DNA of 40,192 nucleotides, taken from an uncultured Gemmiger sp. (GTDB lineage: Bacteria > Bacillota > Clostridia > Oscillospirales > Ruminococcaceae). The notes under the pieces were generated by a model, which saw only the letters and a program-made list of their open reading frames with translations, searched no databases and had not been told where the DNA came from. Where the stretch lies: NCBI GenBank assembly GCA_949295035.1, contig CASFJO010000006.1, forward strand, positions 1-40,192. Reading direction: 5' to 3'. Positions 14,012 to 22,732 of this stretch are shown here, in pieces (position 1 is the stretch's first letter; each line of letters opens with the position of its first letter). Made by a program: the position numbers and the translations under genes.

Positions 14012-14060
14012 AAAAACCGCGGCCCCCGCGTCGGAATCACCGATGCGGGGGCCGCGGTTT
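14012..14060. terminator. Two-way terminator between the HAD gene and the ion-pump operon
   Basis: Sixteen-base arms (14014-14029 and 14045-14060; AAACCGCGGCCCCCGC and its complement) flank a 15-base loop. It closes both the plus-strand trio and the minus-strand ten-gene operon. Confidence 0.85.
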
Positions 14061-14082
14061 GTTGCATGGGAGGCCCCGGCGA

Positions 14083-16038
14083 TCAAAGGAAGAGCAGATA
14101 CACCAGGATGGATACCAGGCCCAGACCAAACAGCATCAGCCCGAAGGACAGGCTGGAGGTGAAACTGGGCATCCGGCAGTTATGGGGTTCATAGGCGCAG
14201 AAGGTATCGTCGCTGCGGGGGGTGATGGTGGGGGTAGCACGCCACATCAGCACGCCGTTGCACAGGGCGATAAACCACTCCATGATGCTGCCCGCCACAC
14301 GGGCGATCAGCGCGCCAAGGAACGGCAACAGCCCCAGCACCAGCGGCCGGTAGACCTTTTCTTCCAGGTCCAGCCAGCGGGGCAGGCGGTAGCGGTACTC
14401 ATTGCCGGTAAAGACCAGACCGCGCACCACCAGAAGGTAGACCACCGCACCAATGATGAGGCTGATGGCGGCGCCCTGCAGGTTTGTCAGGGAGAAGTAG
14501 GCAACGGTGTGCTCCGGGCCTTCGCTGCCGAAGAAACTCTGGCTCAAAGCAGCCACCTTGTCCATGGTGTAGTGGGGCAGAACACCCAGCACCAGCATGG
14601 GCAGCGCGCTCACCGCCACCACCACGGTGGCCAGCTTGCTCATGTAATGGCCGTTCAGCGCGTCAAATTCCGCCTGACGGGTGGGGTGCTTGCATACAAA
14701 GAGGGTCACGAACAGCTTGGTCATGTAAGCCACGGTCAGGCCGCCCGAAGCCAGAAAGACCCACTCGATCCCGTGGAAAAGCCCGGCGTTCTGCCCGGCG
14801 GTCTCCAGCACCCCGATGTACTCCACGATGCTCTCGTGCAGCAGGGTCTTGCTGATGTAGCCGCTGAAGCCCGGCACGCCGCCGATGCCCAGCGCCCCCA
14901 GCAGGAAGGCGATCATCAGCACCGGCTTGCCGCGGCCAAAACCGCGCACATCGTTCAGGCTGACCGCATGCAGGTTCATCACCACCACGCCGGCCACAAG
15001 GAACAGACACAGCTTGATGAGGGAGTGGTTCATCACATGCAGCACGCTGCCCCAAACGGCCATACCTTTCTCCTCGCCCAGCAGGCCCTGCATGCCGGCA
15101 CCCACCAGGATAAAGCCGATCTGGCTCATGGAGGAGTAGGCCAGAGTGCGCTTGAGTTCGGTGCTGAACAGCGCCAGCAGCGCGCCCACCACCATGGTGG
15201 CCACCGCGAACAGCAGCACGGCCAGACCCCAGCCCGCGTCATGCAGGAACAGCTGGCCGCTCAGCGCGAACAGACCGAAGATGCCGGCCTTGGTGATGAT
15301 GCCGCTGAGCAGGGCCGTGGCGGGGGTGGGCGCCTCGGTATAGGCGCCCGGCAGCCAGGTGTGCACCAGGAACACGCAGGACTTGGCGGCAAAACCGCCC
15401 GCCGTGAAAGCGCCGGCCACATACAGCAGCCGCTTGTCGGAAAGGGCGGCGGCCGCGGCGGCCAGTTCGCTGATGGTCAGGGTACCCAGCTGCTGATAGA
15501 GCAGGAACAGCCCCATCAGGGTGGACAGGCCGCCCAGGATGGCGAAGGCCAGGTAGCTGTCCGCGGCGCGTACGGCCGCGGCGGTCTCGCTCTGAGCTAC
15601 CAGCGCCCAGCTGGACAGGCTCATGATCTCAAAGAACACCAGGGTGGTGTACAGATCGGCCGACAGGAACACACCCAGAGTGCTGCCCAGGGTAAAGAGC
15701 AGGAACAGGTAATAGCGGTTGTTCCGGGCCTTGCCGGCCAGGTATTCCGGGGTGAACAGGGTGGTCATCATCCAGAGGAACCCGGCCAGGCAGCAGAGCA
15801 CCAGCCGCAGACCGTCCAGCTGGAAACTGAGCCCCAGCCCCAGCACACCGGGCAGGCTCAGCGCGCCACCCACACACTGGCTCAGGGCCAGGCAGCCCAC
15901 GAATACCAGCACGCTGCTCAGCTGGGCCAGCCGGTCGCCGGCCACACAGCCGCCGCGCCCCACCGCCCAGCAGACGATGCCCGCCGCGAAGGGGAACAGC
16001 ACCAGAAAGAAGCACAGGATCGCAAACATATTGCTCAT
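14083..16038 (-). CDS. NuoL/MrpA-like antiporter subunit (fourth in the operon)
   Basis: The 651-residue polytopic protein is the longest of four proton/sodium-translocating antiporter-type subunits here. Signature segments of the Proton_antipo_M family are present: LVFFEIMSLSSWALVA with the TM5-type Glu, AAKSCVFLVHTWLPGAYTEAPTPATALLSGIITKAG with the channel Lys/His pairs, STELKRTLAYSSMSQIGF, and HSLIKLCLFLVAG. Beyond about residue 500 it continues for roughly 150 residues with further helices and a polar loop (NGVLMWRATPTITPRSDD), ending in a final helix, VSILVYLLFL. ATG 16038 follows AAAGGAGGAGG at 7-8 bases. It is the last gene before the terminator at 14012-14060. Confidence 0.8.
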   Translation of the reverse strand: MSNMFAILCFFLVLFPFAAGIVCWAVGRGGCVAGDRLAQLSSVLVFVGCLALSQCVGGALSLPGVLGLGLSFQLDGLRLVLCCLAGFLWMMTTLFTPEYLAGKARNNRYYLFLLFTLGSTLGVFLSADLYTTLVFFEIMSLSSWALVAQSETAAAVRAADSYLAFAILGGLSTLMGLFLLYQQLGTLTISELAAAAAALSDKRLLYVAGAFTAGGFAAKSCVFLVHTWLPGAYTEAPTPATALLSGIITKAGIFGLFALSGQLFLHDAGWGLAVLLFAVATMVVGALLALFSTELKRTLAYSSMSQIGFILVGAGMQGLLGEEKGMAVWGSVLHVMNHSLIKLCLFLVAGVVVMNLHAVSLNDVRGFGRGKPVLMIAFLLGALGIGGVPGFSGYISKTLLHESIVEYIGVLETAGQNAGLFHGIEWVFLASGGLTVAYMTKLFVTLFVCKHPTRQAEFDALNGHYMSKLATVVVAVSALPMLVLGVLPHYTMDKVAALSQSFFGSEGPEHTVAYFSLTNLQGAAISLIIGAVVYLLVVRGLVFTGNEYRYRLPRWLDLEEKVYRPLVLGLLPFLGALIARVAGSIMEWFIALCNGVLMWRATPTITPRSDDTFCAYEPHNCRMPSFTSSLSFGLMLFGLGLVSILVYLLFL

Positions 16039-16057
16039 AACAGCGCCTCCTCCTTTC

Positions 16058-17533
16058 TTATACAAGGCCCGCGGCCACGCGGGTCAGAAGGGTATACAGC
16101 CAGCCGGAGCCAAGGCCCAGGGCCAGCACCAGCACGCAGAGGACCAGCAGACTGCCGATCATCCGCCAACCCGGATCGGTAACGCTCAGGGCCCATTCCG
16201 GCTCCTGATAGTCCTTCCGGGGGAAGAAAGCGGTCACCACCACGCCCATCTGGTACAGGCCGGTAAGCAGGGCACTGATCATCAGTGCCGCCACGCCCGC
16301 CCAGGCAAGCGGGTTGTCGTACATGGCCGCATGGGAGGCAATGGCCCACTTGCTGGCAAAGCCGGGCAGGATGGGCAGACCGATCAGGCCCATGCTGGCG
16401 AAGGTGAACACGCCGAAGGTGATGGGCATCCGCTTGCCCAGCCCCTCATACTCAAAGATATACTCCTTGTGGTGGGTCTGGCAGAGCAGTGCGCCCGCGC
16501 AGAAGAACAGGATGATCTTGACGAAGCTGTGCACCACCATGTGGCAAAGCGCCGCGGCCAGACCGCCGGGGCTCATGAGGGTGGCGCCGAACAGGATGTA
16601 GGACAGGTTGCTCACGGTGGAGTAGGCCAGCCGGCGCTTCAGATGCTGCAGCCGCAGAGCCATGGCGCTGCCGTAGACGATGGTGATCGCGGCAAAGGCC
16701 ATCACCAGATACTGGGCCCAGCTGCCCTGCAGCAAGCCGGTGCCGTAGCTGTAGTAGGTCAGGCGCAGGATCGCAAAGACGCCCGCGTTGACCACCGCCA
16801 CGGCGTGCAGCAGCGCGGTGACCGGGGTGGGGGCCACGCCGGCGCTGGGCAGCCAGCCGTGCAGCGGCCAGATGGCCGCCTTGACGCCGAAGCCGAAGAA
16901 GCCCAGCACGAAGGCCGTGCGCAGCAGGTTTTCGTTACCTACCGTCAGGATGGCGGACAGGCTGCCGCCCAGCACAAAGTCCAGGCTGCCGTACTGCAGC
17001 AGGAAGATCATCGAGATGAAGGCCAGCGCGGCGCCGCTCATGGAGTAGGCAAGGTATTTCTTGCCGGCAAAGCGGCCCTGGCCGTCCATCTCGTGCATGA
17101 CCAGCGGCAGGGTACACAGGGTCAGCAGCTCGTAGAACAGGTAGAGGGTAAAGGCGTTGGCCGCAAAGGCAATGCCCAGCACCACACCGTAGGTCATGGT
17201 AAAGAAGGCAAAAAACCGGTTCTCACCGTGTTCATGCCGCATGTACTCAAAGCTGTACAGCACCGCCAGAGGCCAAAGCACCGCCACGATGGCGGCAAAT
17301 ACCAGGCTCAGCCCGTCCAGCCGCAGCGCCAGCTGCACGTTGCCCATGTCCAGCACCAAAGCGGTGCCGTCCGGGCGGTTCCACAGCAGCACCGCCACCA
17401 GGATGCTGGTGGCACAGGTGAACAGCTGCACATACACTTCCCGCTGCTTGGTGTTCTGCGCGGGCAGCACGAACATCGCCGCACCGCCCAGGATCGGCAG
17501 CAGCACAGGCAGCAAAAGCATCATGGGTTCCAT
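16058..17533 (-). CDS. NuoL/MrpA-like antiporter subunit (third)
   Basis: The product is 491 residues with about 14 predicted membrane helices. It keeps YLFYELLTLCTLPLVMHE with the TM5-type Glu, GVKAAIWPLHGWLPSAGVAPTPVTALLHAVAVVNAGV, LKRRLAYSTVSNLSYILFG and HSFVKIILFFCAGALL, all typical of ion-pumping subunits of complex I and Mrp antiporters. The central segment has AVAVVNAG, where paralogues at 14083 and 17549 have GIITKAG or GVITKGG, so it lacks that Lys and resembles NuoL more. Start ATG 17533 follows AAGGAGG at 10 bases. It sits 15 bases from the gene before it and 19 from the one after. Confidence 0.8.
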   Translation of the reverse strand: MEPMMLLLPVLLPILGGAAMFVLPAQNTKQREVYVQLFTCATSILVAVLLWNRPDGTALVLDMGNVQLALRLDGLSLVFAAIVAVLWPLAVLYSFEYMRHEHGENRFFAFFTMTYGVVLGIAFAANAFTLYLFYELLTLCTLPLVMHEMDGQGRFAGKKYLAYSMSGAALAFISMIFLLQYGSLDFVLGGSLSAILTVGNENLLRTAFVLGFFGFGVKAAIWPLHGWLPSAGVAPTPVTALLHAVAVVNAGVFAILRLTYYSYGTGLLQGSWAQYLVMAFAAITIVYGSAMALRLQHLKRRLAYSTVSNLSYILFGATLMSPGGLAAALCHMVVHSFVKIILFFCAGALLCQTHHKEYIFEYEGLGKRMPITFGVFTFASMGLIGLPILPGFASKWAIASHAAMYDNPLAWAGVAALMISALLTGLYQMGVVVTAFFPRKDYQEPEWALSVTDPGWRMIGSLLVLCVLVLALGLGSGWLYTLLTRVAAGLV

Positions 17534-17548
17534 ATCTGTGCCACCTCC

Positions 17549-19009
17549 TTACAGAATCGCGGCGGCCAACCCGCCGATCACGGAAACAAGCCCGGTGGGC
17601 CACACACCCAGCACCACCAGCGCAGCCGCCAGCACCGCCAGCGGCAGCTTCATGGTCCAGCGGGGCTTTTCCGCCAGAACTTCCTCCTGGTATTCCGCAC
17701 CGGGGAAGAAGGCATCCCGCACCACGCCCAGCAGATAGCCGGCGGTGAGCAGGGCGCTGATCAGCAGCACGCCCGCGCCCAGGGACCCGCCCAGAACGCC
17801 CAGCTGCTCAAGGCCGCCCTGGGCCAGATACCATTTGCTCACAAAACCGCCCAGCGGGGGAATGCCCACCAGGGACAGACCCGCCAGCGCGAAGCACCAC
17901 ATCACCCAGGGCATCTGCCGGCCCACGCCCCGGAACTCGTCTACGCGGGTGTGATGGGTGTAGTGGATCAGCGCGCCGGCGCAGAGGAACAGACACACCT
18001 TGGCCAGCGCGTGGAAGACTACCTGCAGCAGCGCGCCGGTCAGCCCCGCATCGCAGAACAGGAACAAACCAAACAGTACATAGCTCACCTGGCTCACGGT
18101 GGAGTAGGCCAGCCGCCGCTTGAGCAGCTGCTCTTTATAGGCCAGCATGCTGCCCATAAAGATGGTGCACAGCGCCAGCACCAGCAGGGTGGTCTGCACC
18201 CAGGTGCCACGCAGGAACTCGGTGCCGAACACATAGTAGGCCACCCGGATGATACCCAGCACGCCGCCCTTGGTGATCACGCCGCTCAGCACCGCCGAGG
18301 CCGGGGCCGGAGCCTCCGGATGGGCGATGGGCAGCCAGGCGTGCAGAGGCAGCAGGCCGGCTTTGCCGGCAAAGCCCAGCAGCATGCAGAAGGCCGCTGC
18401 CAGCGCCAGACCAGTGTGGCCGCTCAGGGCCAGGAAGTTCAGGCTGCCGCCCGCCACAAAGTCCAGGCTGGAGCAGAACCGGTCGGCAAACACAAAGCCG
18501 AACAGCGCCAGGCTGGCGCCAAACAGGGAGTAGCCCAGGTAGGTGAAGGCCGCCCGGCGCGCCTTGTCGGTGCCCTCATGCAGCACCATGGGCATGCTCA
18601 GGAAGGTCATGAGTTCGTAGAACAGATAGAAGGTGAACAGGTTCGCAGAGAAGGCCAGGCCCTCCAGCGCGAACAGGGTCAGCAGATAGAAAGCGTGATA
18701 CCGGCGGGGATGTTCGTCCCCGCTCAGGTACTCAAAGCCGAAGATCCCGGCGGCACAGAACATGGCCGCGGTGATCACGGCGAAGAATTTGCCCATCCCG
18801 TCCGCCAGCAGGGCGACCTCAAATCCGCCCACCGAGAACAGTACCAGCGTGCCGCTGCATTTCCAGGCGGCCAGCGCGGTGCAGGCAAACTCCACCACGA
18901 ACAGCGCGCCCAGCAGCTGCGCGCGCTCCCGTGCCTCCCGCATAAAAGGCACAAAGCAGGTCCCGACCAGCGGCAGCAGGATGGGGATCAGCAGATACCA
19001 GGTCATCAT
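17549..19009 (-). CDS. NuoL/MrpA-like antiporter subunit (second)
   Basis: The product is about 486 residues. It has the Proton_antipo_M core: YLFYELMTFLSMPMVLHE, GKAGLLPLHAWLPIAHPEAPAPASAVLSGVITKGG, LKRRLAYSTVSQVSYVLFG and HALAKVCLFLCAGALI. FEYLSGDEHPRRYHAFY before the first Glu motif is like NuoL/MrpA. ATG triplets stand at 19015, 19009 and 19006; 19009 is chosen because GGGGG then lies 7 bases upstream. It resembles the gene at 16058 in size and motif order, so the two probably arose by duplication within the operon. Confidence 0.8.
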   Translation of the reverse strand: MMTWYLLIPILLPLVGTCFVPFMREARERAQLLGALFVVEFACTALAAWKCSGTLVLFSVGGFEVALLADGMGKFFAVITAAMFCAAGIFGFEYLSGDEHPRRYHAFYLLTLFALEGLAFSANLFTFYLFYELMTFLSMPMVLHEGTDKARRAAFTYLGYSLFGASLALFGFVFADRFCSSLDFVAGGSLNFLALSGHTGLALAAAFCMLLGFAGKAGLLPLHAWLPIAHPEAPAPASAVLSGVITKGGVLGIIRVAYYVFGTEFLRGTWVQTTLLVLALCTIFMGSMLAYKEQLLKRRLAYSTVSQVSYVLFGLFLFCDAGLTGALLQVVFHALAKVCLFLCAGALIHYTHHTRVDEFRGVGRQMPWVMWCFALAGLSLVGIPPLGGFVSKWYLAQGGLEQLGVLGGSLGAGVLLISALLTAGYLLGVVRDAFFPGAEYQEEVLAEKPRWTMKLPLAVLAAALVVLGVWPTGLVSVIGGLAAAIL

Positions 19010-19025
19010 GCACATACCCCCTCTC

Positions 19026-20531
19026 TCACAGCAGCGCCAGGCCGGCGCTGATCACGTCCACCACCGGGCGGTAGCATACGCCCAGCAGGATCACGCCGAC
19101 GCCCAGCACCAGAACGCTCACCACCAGCGCGGGATCGGCCCGGCGCACCCGCGGTTCGATGCCGATCTCCTGGCAGGTGCTGCCGGAAGACCAGATCTGC
19201 ACGATGGCCGGGATGTAGTACATGGCGTTCAGCACGCTGCTGACCGCCAGCACAGCCAGAGCGGCCGCGGTCTGCCAGGCGGCCAGGGTAGCGCCCTGGG
19301 CCAGATACAGCTTGGTCACAAAGCCGGCCAGCAGGGGAATGCCCACCATAGACAGGCCGCCCACGGTGAAGCCGATGCCTGCCAGCTTGCAGCGGCGGCC
19401 GGCGCCGCGCAGGTAGTACCACTTCTTTTCATGGCCGGCGGTAGAGCTCAAAGCGCCCACCGACACGAACAGCAGCGGCTTGGTAAAGGCGTGGGCGATG
19501 ATCTGGAACACGGCCGCCACAACGCCCGCCTCAATGCCCAGGCCCAGGCCCAGGTAGATATAGCCGATCTGGGCCACCGAGGAGTAGGCCACCATCCGCT
19601 TGGAGTGGCCTTCCTGCAGCGCCTTGACGCTGCCCATGATCATGGCCAGCGCGCCCAGAACGAACAGCACGTTGGTGATCTTCAGACTGCGCATCTCGCT
19701 GATGCTGAAGACGCGGTAGAAGATCTTGATCAGCAGCACGATATAGCCCTTCAGAACCAGGCCGGACAGAATGGCGCTGGACGCGGTGGTGGAACTGCCA
19801 TGGGCGTCCGGCAGCCAGCTGTGGAAGGGGAACAGGGCGCTCTTGATGGAAAGACCCAGCACCATCAGGCCGACCAGCACGGTCAGGGGCTCGGTATACA
19901 GGCCGCTGACGAACAGCGCGTGGATGCTCTCGCCCAGCTGGGGCATGAGCAGGTGGCCGGTGATGGCGTAGAGCAGCGCCAGGCTGATCAGGAACAGACC
20001 GCTGCCCAGCAGGCTCATCACCAGGTACCGCATGGTGGCCACCAGGGTCTGGTTGTTGTCCTTGGCCATGACGATGGCGCAGGCGGCGATGGTGTTGATC
20101 TCGATAAAGACGTAGCCGGTAAAGATATCGTTGGTGTACAGCATGCTCAAAAGGCTCGCCAGCAGCATGTCCATCATGACGAAGTACAGGTTCTGCTTGC
20201 CGGGCAGGATATCCTCAAAGATGTCCTTGAGGCCGCCCAGCAGGCTGCATGCCATGACGATACAGAACACCAGCGCCAGTCCCGCCTCCAGCGGGCCGGC
20301 CCGCAGCTCGTTGCCCCAGGGAGAGGGGAACTTGCCCATGGCGTACACAAAGTAAATATTCTGGCTGGCGGTCTGGTACAGCAGCCAGGCGCTGGCGGCG
20401 CCGATGACGGTCAGGGCCGCGATCGAGATGCGCAGCGCCCATTTGCCGCTGTGCAGGATGCTGGTGGTGATGCCGGAGAGCATCGCCAGAAAAATGCACA
20501 GAAAGGGAAGATTTTCGTAAAAAGGCCGCAT
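19026..20531 (-). CDS. mrpD: MrpD-like antiporter subunit (first antiporter-type subunit)
   Basis: The product is 501 residues. Its position after MrpC and its sequence point to MrpD/MbhH: FIEINTIAACAIVMA with the key Glu, LSIKSALFPFHSWLPDAHGSSTTASSAILSGLVLKGYIVLL with the channel Lys residues, SKRMVAYSSVAQIGYIYLG, and HAFTKPLLFVSVGAL. In Mrp complexes MrpD carries one of the ion paths. The ATG at 20531 follows GGAGGAGG at about 8 bases; a GTG six bases earlier would overlap the MrpC stop. The gene leads straight on from mrpC. Confidence 0.82.
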   Translation of the reverse strand: MRPFYENLPFLCIFLAMLSGITTSILHSGKWALRISIAALTVIGAASAWLLYQTASQNIYFVYAMGKFPSPWGNELRAGPLEAGLALVFCIVMACSLLGGLKDIFEDILPGKQNLYFVMMDMLLASLLSMLYTNDIFTGYVFIEINTIAACAIVMAKDNNQTLVATMRYLVMSLLGSGLFLISLALLYAITGHLLMPQLGESIHALFVSGLYTEPLTVLVGLMVLGLSIKSALFPFHSWLPDAHGSSTTASSAILSGLVLKGYIVLLIKIFYRVFSISEMRSLKITNVLFVLGALAMIMGSVKALQEGHSKRMVAYSSVAQIGYIYLGLGLGIEAGVVAAVFQIIAHAFTKPLLFVSVGALSSTAGHEKKWYYLRGAGRRCKLAGIGFTVGGLSMVGIPLLAGFVTKLYLAQGATLAAWQTAAALAVLAVSSVLNAMYYIPAIVQIWSSGSTCQEIGIEPRVRRADPALVVSVLVLGVGVILLGVCYRPVVDVISAGLALL

Positions 20532-20533
20532 CG

Positions 20534-20923
20534 TCACACCTCCTCCCGCTTGGCCAGAATGATGATCTCATCCAGGTTCAAAGTATGGTATTTCTTGTAC
20601 AGCCGCTGGGTGAGCGCCAGGCTGAAAGCGGTGACGCTCACGCCCACCACGATGCCGGTCAGCACCAGACCGGTGGGCAGCGGGTTGATGTAGGTCTCCA
20701 TGTGGACAGGGGCGGTGGGGTCGGCCACAATGGGGGCGACCCGGCCGTCAATGTAGCCGAAGCTGGTCAGAAACAGGTAGACCGAACTGTCCATGATGTT
20801 CAGACCGATGATCTTTTTGATCAGGTTCTTGTGCAGCAGCAGGCTGATAAAGCCGATGCCGAACAAAATGATGGCGAATACCTGGTAGTAGTCGCCGGAC
20901 CAGGTGGCGATCGCGTTGCTCAT
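20534..20923 (-). CDS. mrpC: MrpC/NuoK-like subunit
   Basis: The product is 129 residues with three membrane helices (about residues 12-30, 40-58 and 80-103), as in NuoK, MrpC and MbhG. LLHKNLIKKIIGLNIMDSSVYLFL matches the conserved second-helix region, and DPTAPVHMETYINPLPTGLVLTGIVVGVSVTAFSLAL is the family's signature loop and third helix. The ATG at 20923 has GGGGGAAC upstream, overlapping the end of the preceding gene. In Mrp/Mbh complexes this subunit links the antiporter subunits to MrpA C-terminal-type helices. Confidence 0.88.
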   Translation of the reverse strand: MSNAIATWSGDYYQVFAIILFGIGFISLLLHKNLIKKIIGLNIMDSSVYLFLTSFGYIDGRVAPIVADPTAPVHMETYINPLPTGLVLTGIVVGVSVTAFSLALTQRLYKKYHTLNLDEIIILAKREEV

Positions 20924-20924
20924 G

Positions 20925-21827
20925 TTACAGTTCCCCCTTGCTGAAGAATGCGTAGAAGGCGTACATGGTGCATGCCACCTCAAGGCCCACCGCCACGTTG
21001 ATGGGCATGATGACGCCGGCGCTGAAGATCATGCCGGGGATGCCGGTGCCGATGATGCTGTGCAGGCCGTTGGCGCCGGTAAAGAACACATAGATCATGG
21101 TGAAGCCGTAGAAGTAGAGGGCGGCCACCTTGATGAAGTGGTACACATGCTCGCTCATAAAGCGGCGCACCTTGTCGCCGAAGGCGTTCTCAAACAAAAT
21201 CAGGCCCGCGCCCAGAATGGCGCCGCCGGAGAAGCCGCCGCCGGGGGACAGGTGGCCGTTCAGCAGCACATACACGCCGAACAGCATGATCACCGGCATC
21301 AGCAGGCGCACCACGCTGCGCAGCACAGTGGTGTTTTCCTCGCTCTCGATCTCGGCGTCCTCAGCCCGCTCGGCCAGATCGTACTCAGTGGTGTTTTTCT
21401 CGTCCTTGCGCAGCAGGATCATCACGCAGGTGGCAGCCAGAAACAGCACGCAGCTCTCGCCAAAGGTATCAAAACCACGGTAGACCAGAATGATGTTGCT
21501 GATCAGGTTGGTGGCGCCTACCTCCTCGATGCCCTTTTCCACATAGCGCTGCATGACCTCGTTCTCGGTGGGGTTGCCCGCGCCGCCAAAGGTGGGCAGA
21601 AACAGCACCGTCAGCAGCAGAGTGCCAGTGAATACCAGGCACATCACCACCGAAAAGGCGTGGTACAGCCGAAGCTCATTCTTTTCGCTGAGGACCCGGT
21701 TCATGATACCGGGCAGACGCGGCCGCGCGGCGCGCCTTTCTTCCGGGGTCACCACAGGCTCGTCATTTTCGACGCCATTGACCCAGGCGGCAAATCGCCG
21801 CCATTGTTCCTTAATGTTTTTCGTCAT
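20925..21827 (-). CDS. MbhE-MrpB fusion subunit
   Basis: The 300-residue protein joins two units that are usually separate. After a cytoplasmic head of about 55 residues, the first part (about 55-140) has two helices and IEEVGATNLISNIILVYRGFDTFGESCVL, which matches MbhE or the last part of MrpA. An acidic linker (about 140-165) follows. Residues from about 168 are the MnhB domain: SVVRLLMPVIMLFGVYVLLNGHLSPGGGFSGGAILGAGLIL and four helices. In standard Mrp, the MbhE-like part is the tail of the giant MrpA and MrpB is its own gene. The ATG at 21827 overlaps the previous gene by 17 bases. Confidence 0.8.
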   Translation of the reverse strand: MTKNIKEQWRRFAAWVNGVENDEPVVTPEERRAARPRLPGIMNRVLSEKNELRLYHAFSVVMCLVFTGTLLLTVLFLPTFGGAGNPTENEVMQRYVEKGIEEVGATNLISNIILVYRGFDTFGESCVLFLAATCVMILLRKDEKNTTEYDLAERAEDAEIESEENTTVLRSVVRLLMPVIMLFGVYVLLNGHLSPGGGFSGGAILGAGLILFENAFGDKVRRFMSEHVYHFIKVAALYFYGFTMIYVFFTGANGLHSIIGTGIPGMIFSAGVIMPINVAVGLEVACTMYAFYAFFSKGEL

Positions 21828-22083
21828 GGCCTTTATCGAACCTCGTTCCTTTCAAAGCGTGGATGGTCTTGAGGGTCAGCAGGAACAGCACGGTGTCCAC
21901 ACCGGCGCCCACAGCGGCCTCGGTGATGGCCAGGTCCGGCGCCTGCAGCAGCAGCCAGATCATGCTCATCATCAGGCTGAAAGCCATATAGATCAACAGG
22001 GTGTTCAGCAGGTTCTTGGCCAGCGAGGCGCTCACGGCGCAGACCACCAGCCCAACCAGCAGCAGGATGGTAAACAGTTCCAT
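21811..22083 (-). CDS. MbhD-like subunit (DUF4040; MrpA C-terminal module)
   Basis: The product is 90 residues with three helices. APDLAITEAAVGAGVDTVLFLLTLK (about residues 50-74) is the hallmark of the DUF4040/MbhD module, which in Bacillus-type Mrp forms part of the MrpA C terminus. Here it is a stand-alone gene, as in archaeal Mbh. ATG 22083 is preferred because GAGGTG lies about 8 bases before it; the ATG at 22089 would give a 4-nt overlap with mrpG but no spacing to that site. In Mbh and Mrp structures this module lines the central ion path next to MrpG and MrpF. Confidence 0.82.
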   Translation of the reverse strand: MELFTILLLVGLVVCAVSASLAKNLLNTLLIYMAFSLMMSMIWLLLQAPDLAITEAAVGAGVDTVLFLLTLKTIHALKGTRFDKGHDEKH

Positions 22084-22085
22084 GG

Positions 22086-22400
22086 TCATTCCACCTCGCA
22101 TTCTTCCATTACATATTCGTCGGTCAGCACCTCAACCTTGGTGGTGCGATGGGTGGCCACCGGCCCGGTGAGCCACAGGAAAGCCAGGATGCAGGCCAGT
22201 TTCAGGGTGACCCACACCGACCAGAACAGAACGGCCAGGCCCAGCATCACCAGAAAGCTGCCCAGCGTATCGCACAGGGCCGAGGCGTGCATCCGGTTCA
22301 GCACATAGCGGAACCGGTAGACCCCGATCAGCGAGATGCAAAAGACCACCAGCCCCAGGCAGACCAGTACGGAACCTATGATCGCGCGTGCCAGCATCAT
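22086..22400 (-). CDS. mrpG: MrpG/MnhG-like subunit
   Basis: The product is 104 residues with three helices. YRFRYVLNRMHASALCDTLGSFLVMLGL (about residues 27-54) is the MnhG signature. The polar acidic tail (TDEYVMEECEVE) is an addition. The double ATG at 22400 overlaps the mrpF stop by 4 nt and follows GGAGG. It is a small structural subunit of the antiporter's membrane arm. Confidence 0.88.
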   Translation of the reverse strand: MMLARAIIGSVLVCLGLVVFCISLIGVYRFRYVLNRMHASALCDTLGSFLVMLGLAVLFWSVWVTLKLACILAFLWLTGPVATHRTTKVEVLTDEYVMEECEVE

Positions 22401-22732
22401 TTCGCCTCGCCTCCTTCCGCGTCGCGCTTCTCTTTCAGATGCCGCAGCCGACCCTTGGCCCGCAGGGTGACCACCCGGCAAAGCACCAGCACCGCCAGGA
22501 AGTTCAGCAGCGCGTAGATCAGCGCGATATCCAGAATATAGCTTTCCTGCAAACCAAACGCCAGGATCGAGATGGCGCTGATGGTCAGGGTGCCGATCAC
22601 ATTCACCGCCACGACCCGGTCGGTAAAGCGGCGTCCGCGCACACCATAGACCAGGCAGCAGAGGATCAGCAGGGCGATCAGCACCAGCGCGCCGGCGCAC
22701 AGGGTATACAGAAAAGGAAATGCCTCGATCAT
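22397..22732 (-). CDS. mrpF: MrpF/MnhF-like subunit
   Basis: The product is 111 residues with three helices. RFTDRVVAVNVIGTLTISAISILAF (about residues 35-59) is the MnhF core, followed by LDIALIYALLNFLAVLVLCR. The C-terminal 25 residues are charged (KGRLRHLKEKRDAEGG) and cytoplasmic. The start overlaps the mrpE stop by 4 nt (ATGA), and its own stop overlaps mrpG in the same way, so E, F and G are translationally coupled. Confidence 0.88.
   Translation of the reverse strand: MIEAFPFLYTLCAGALVLIALLILCCLVYGVRGRRFTDRVVAVNVIGTLTISAISILAFGLQESYILDIALIYALLNFLAVLVLCRVVTLRAKGRLRHLKEKRDAEGGEAK

Noticed and set aside
15719-19051. 1110-residue plus-strand frame across the ion-pump operon
   Set aside because: Gln/His/Ala-rich antisense shadow of well-supported membrane proteins; no ribosome-binding site.
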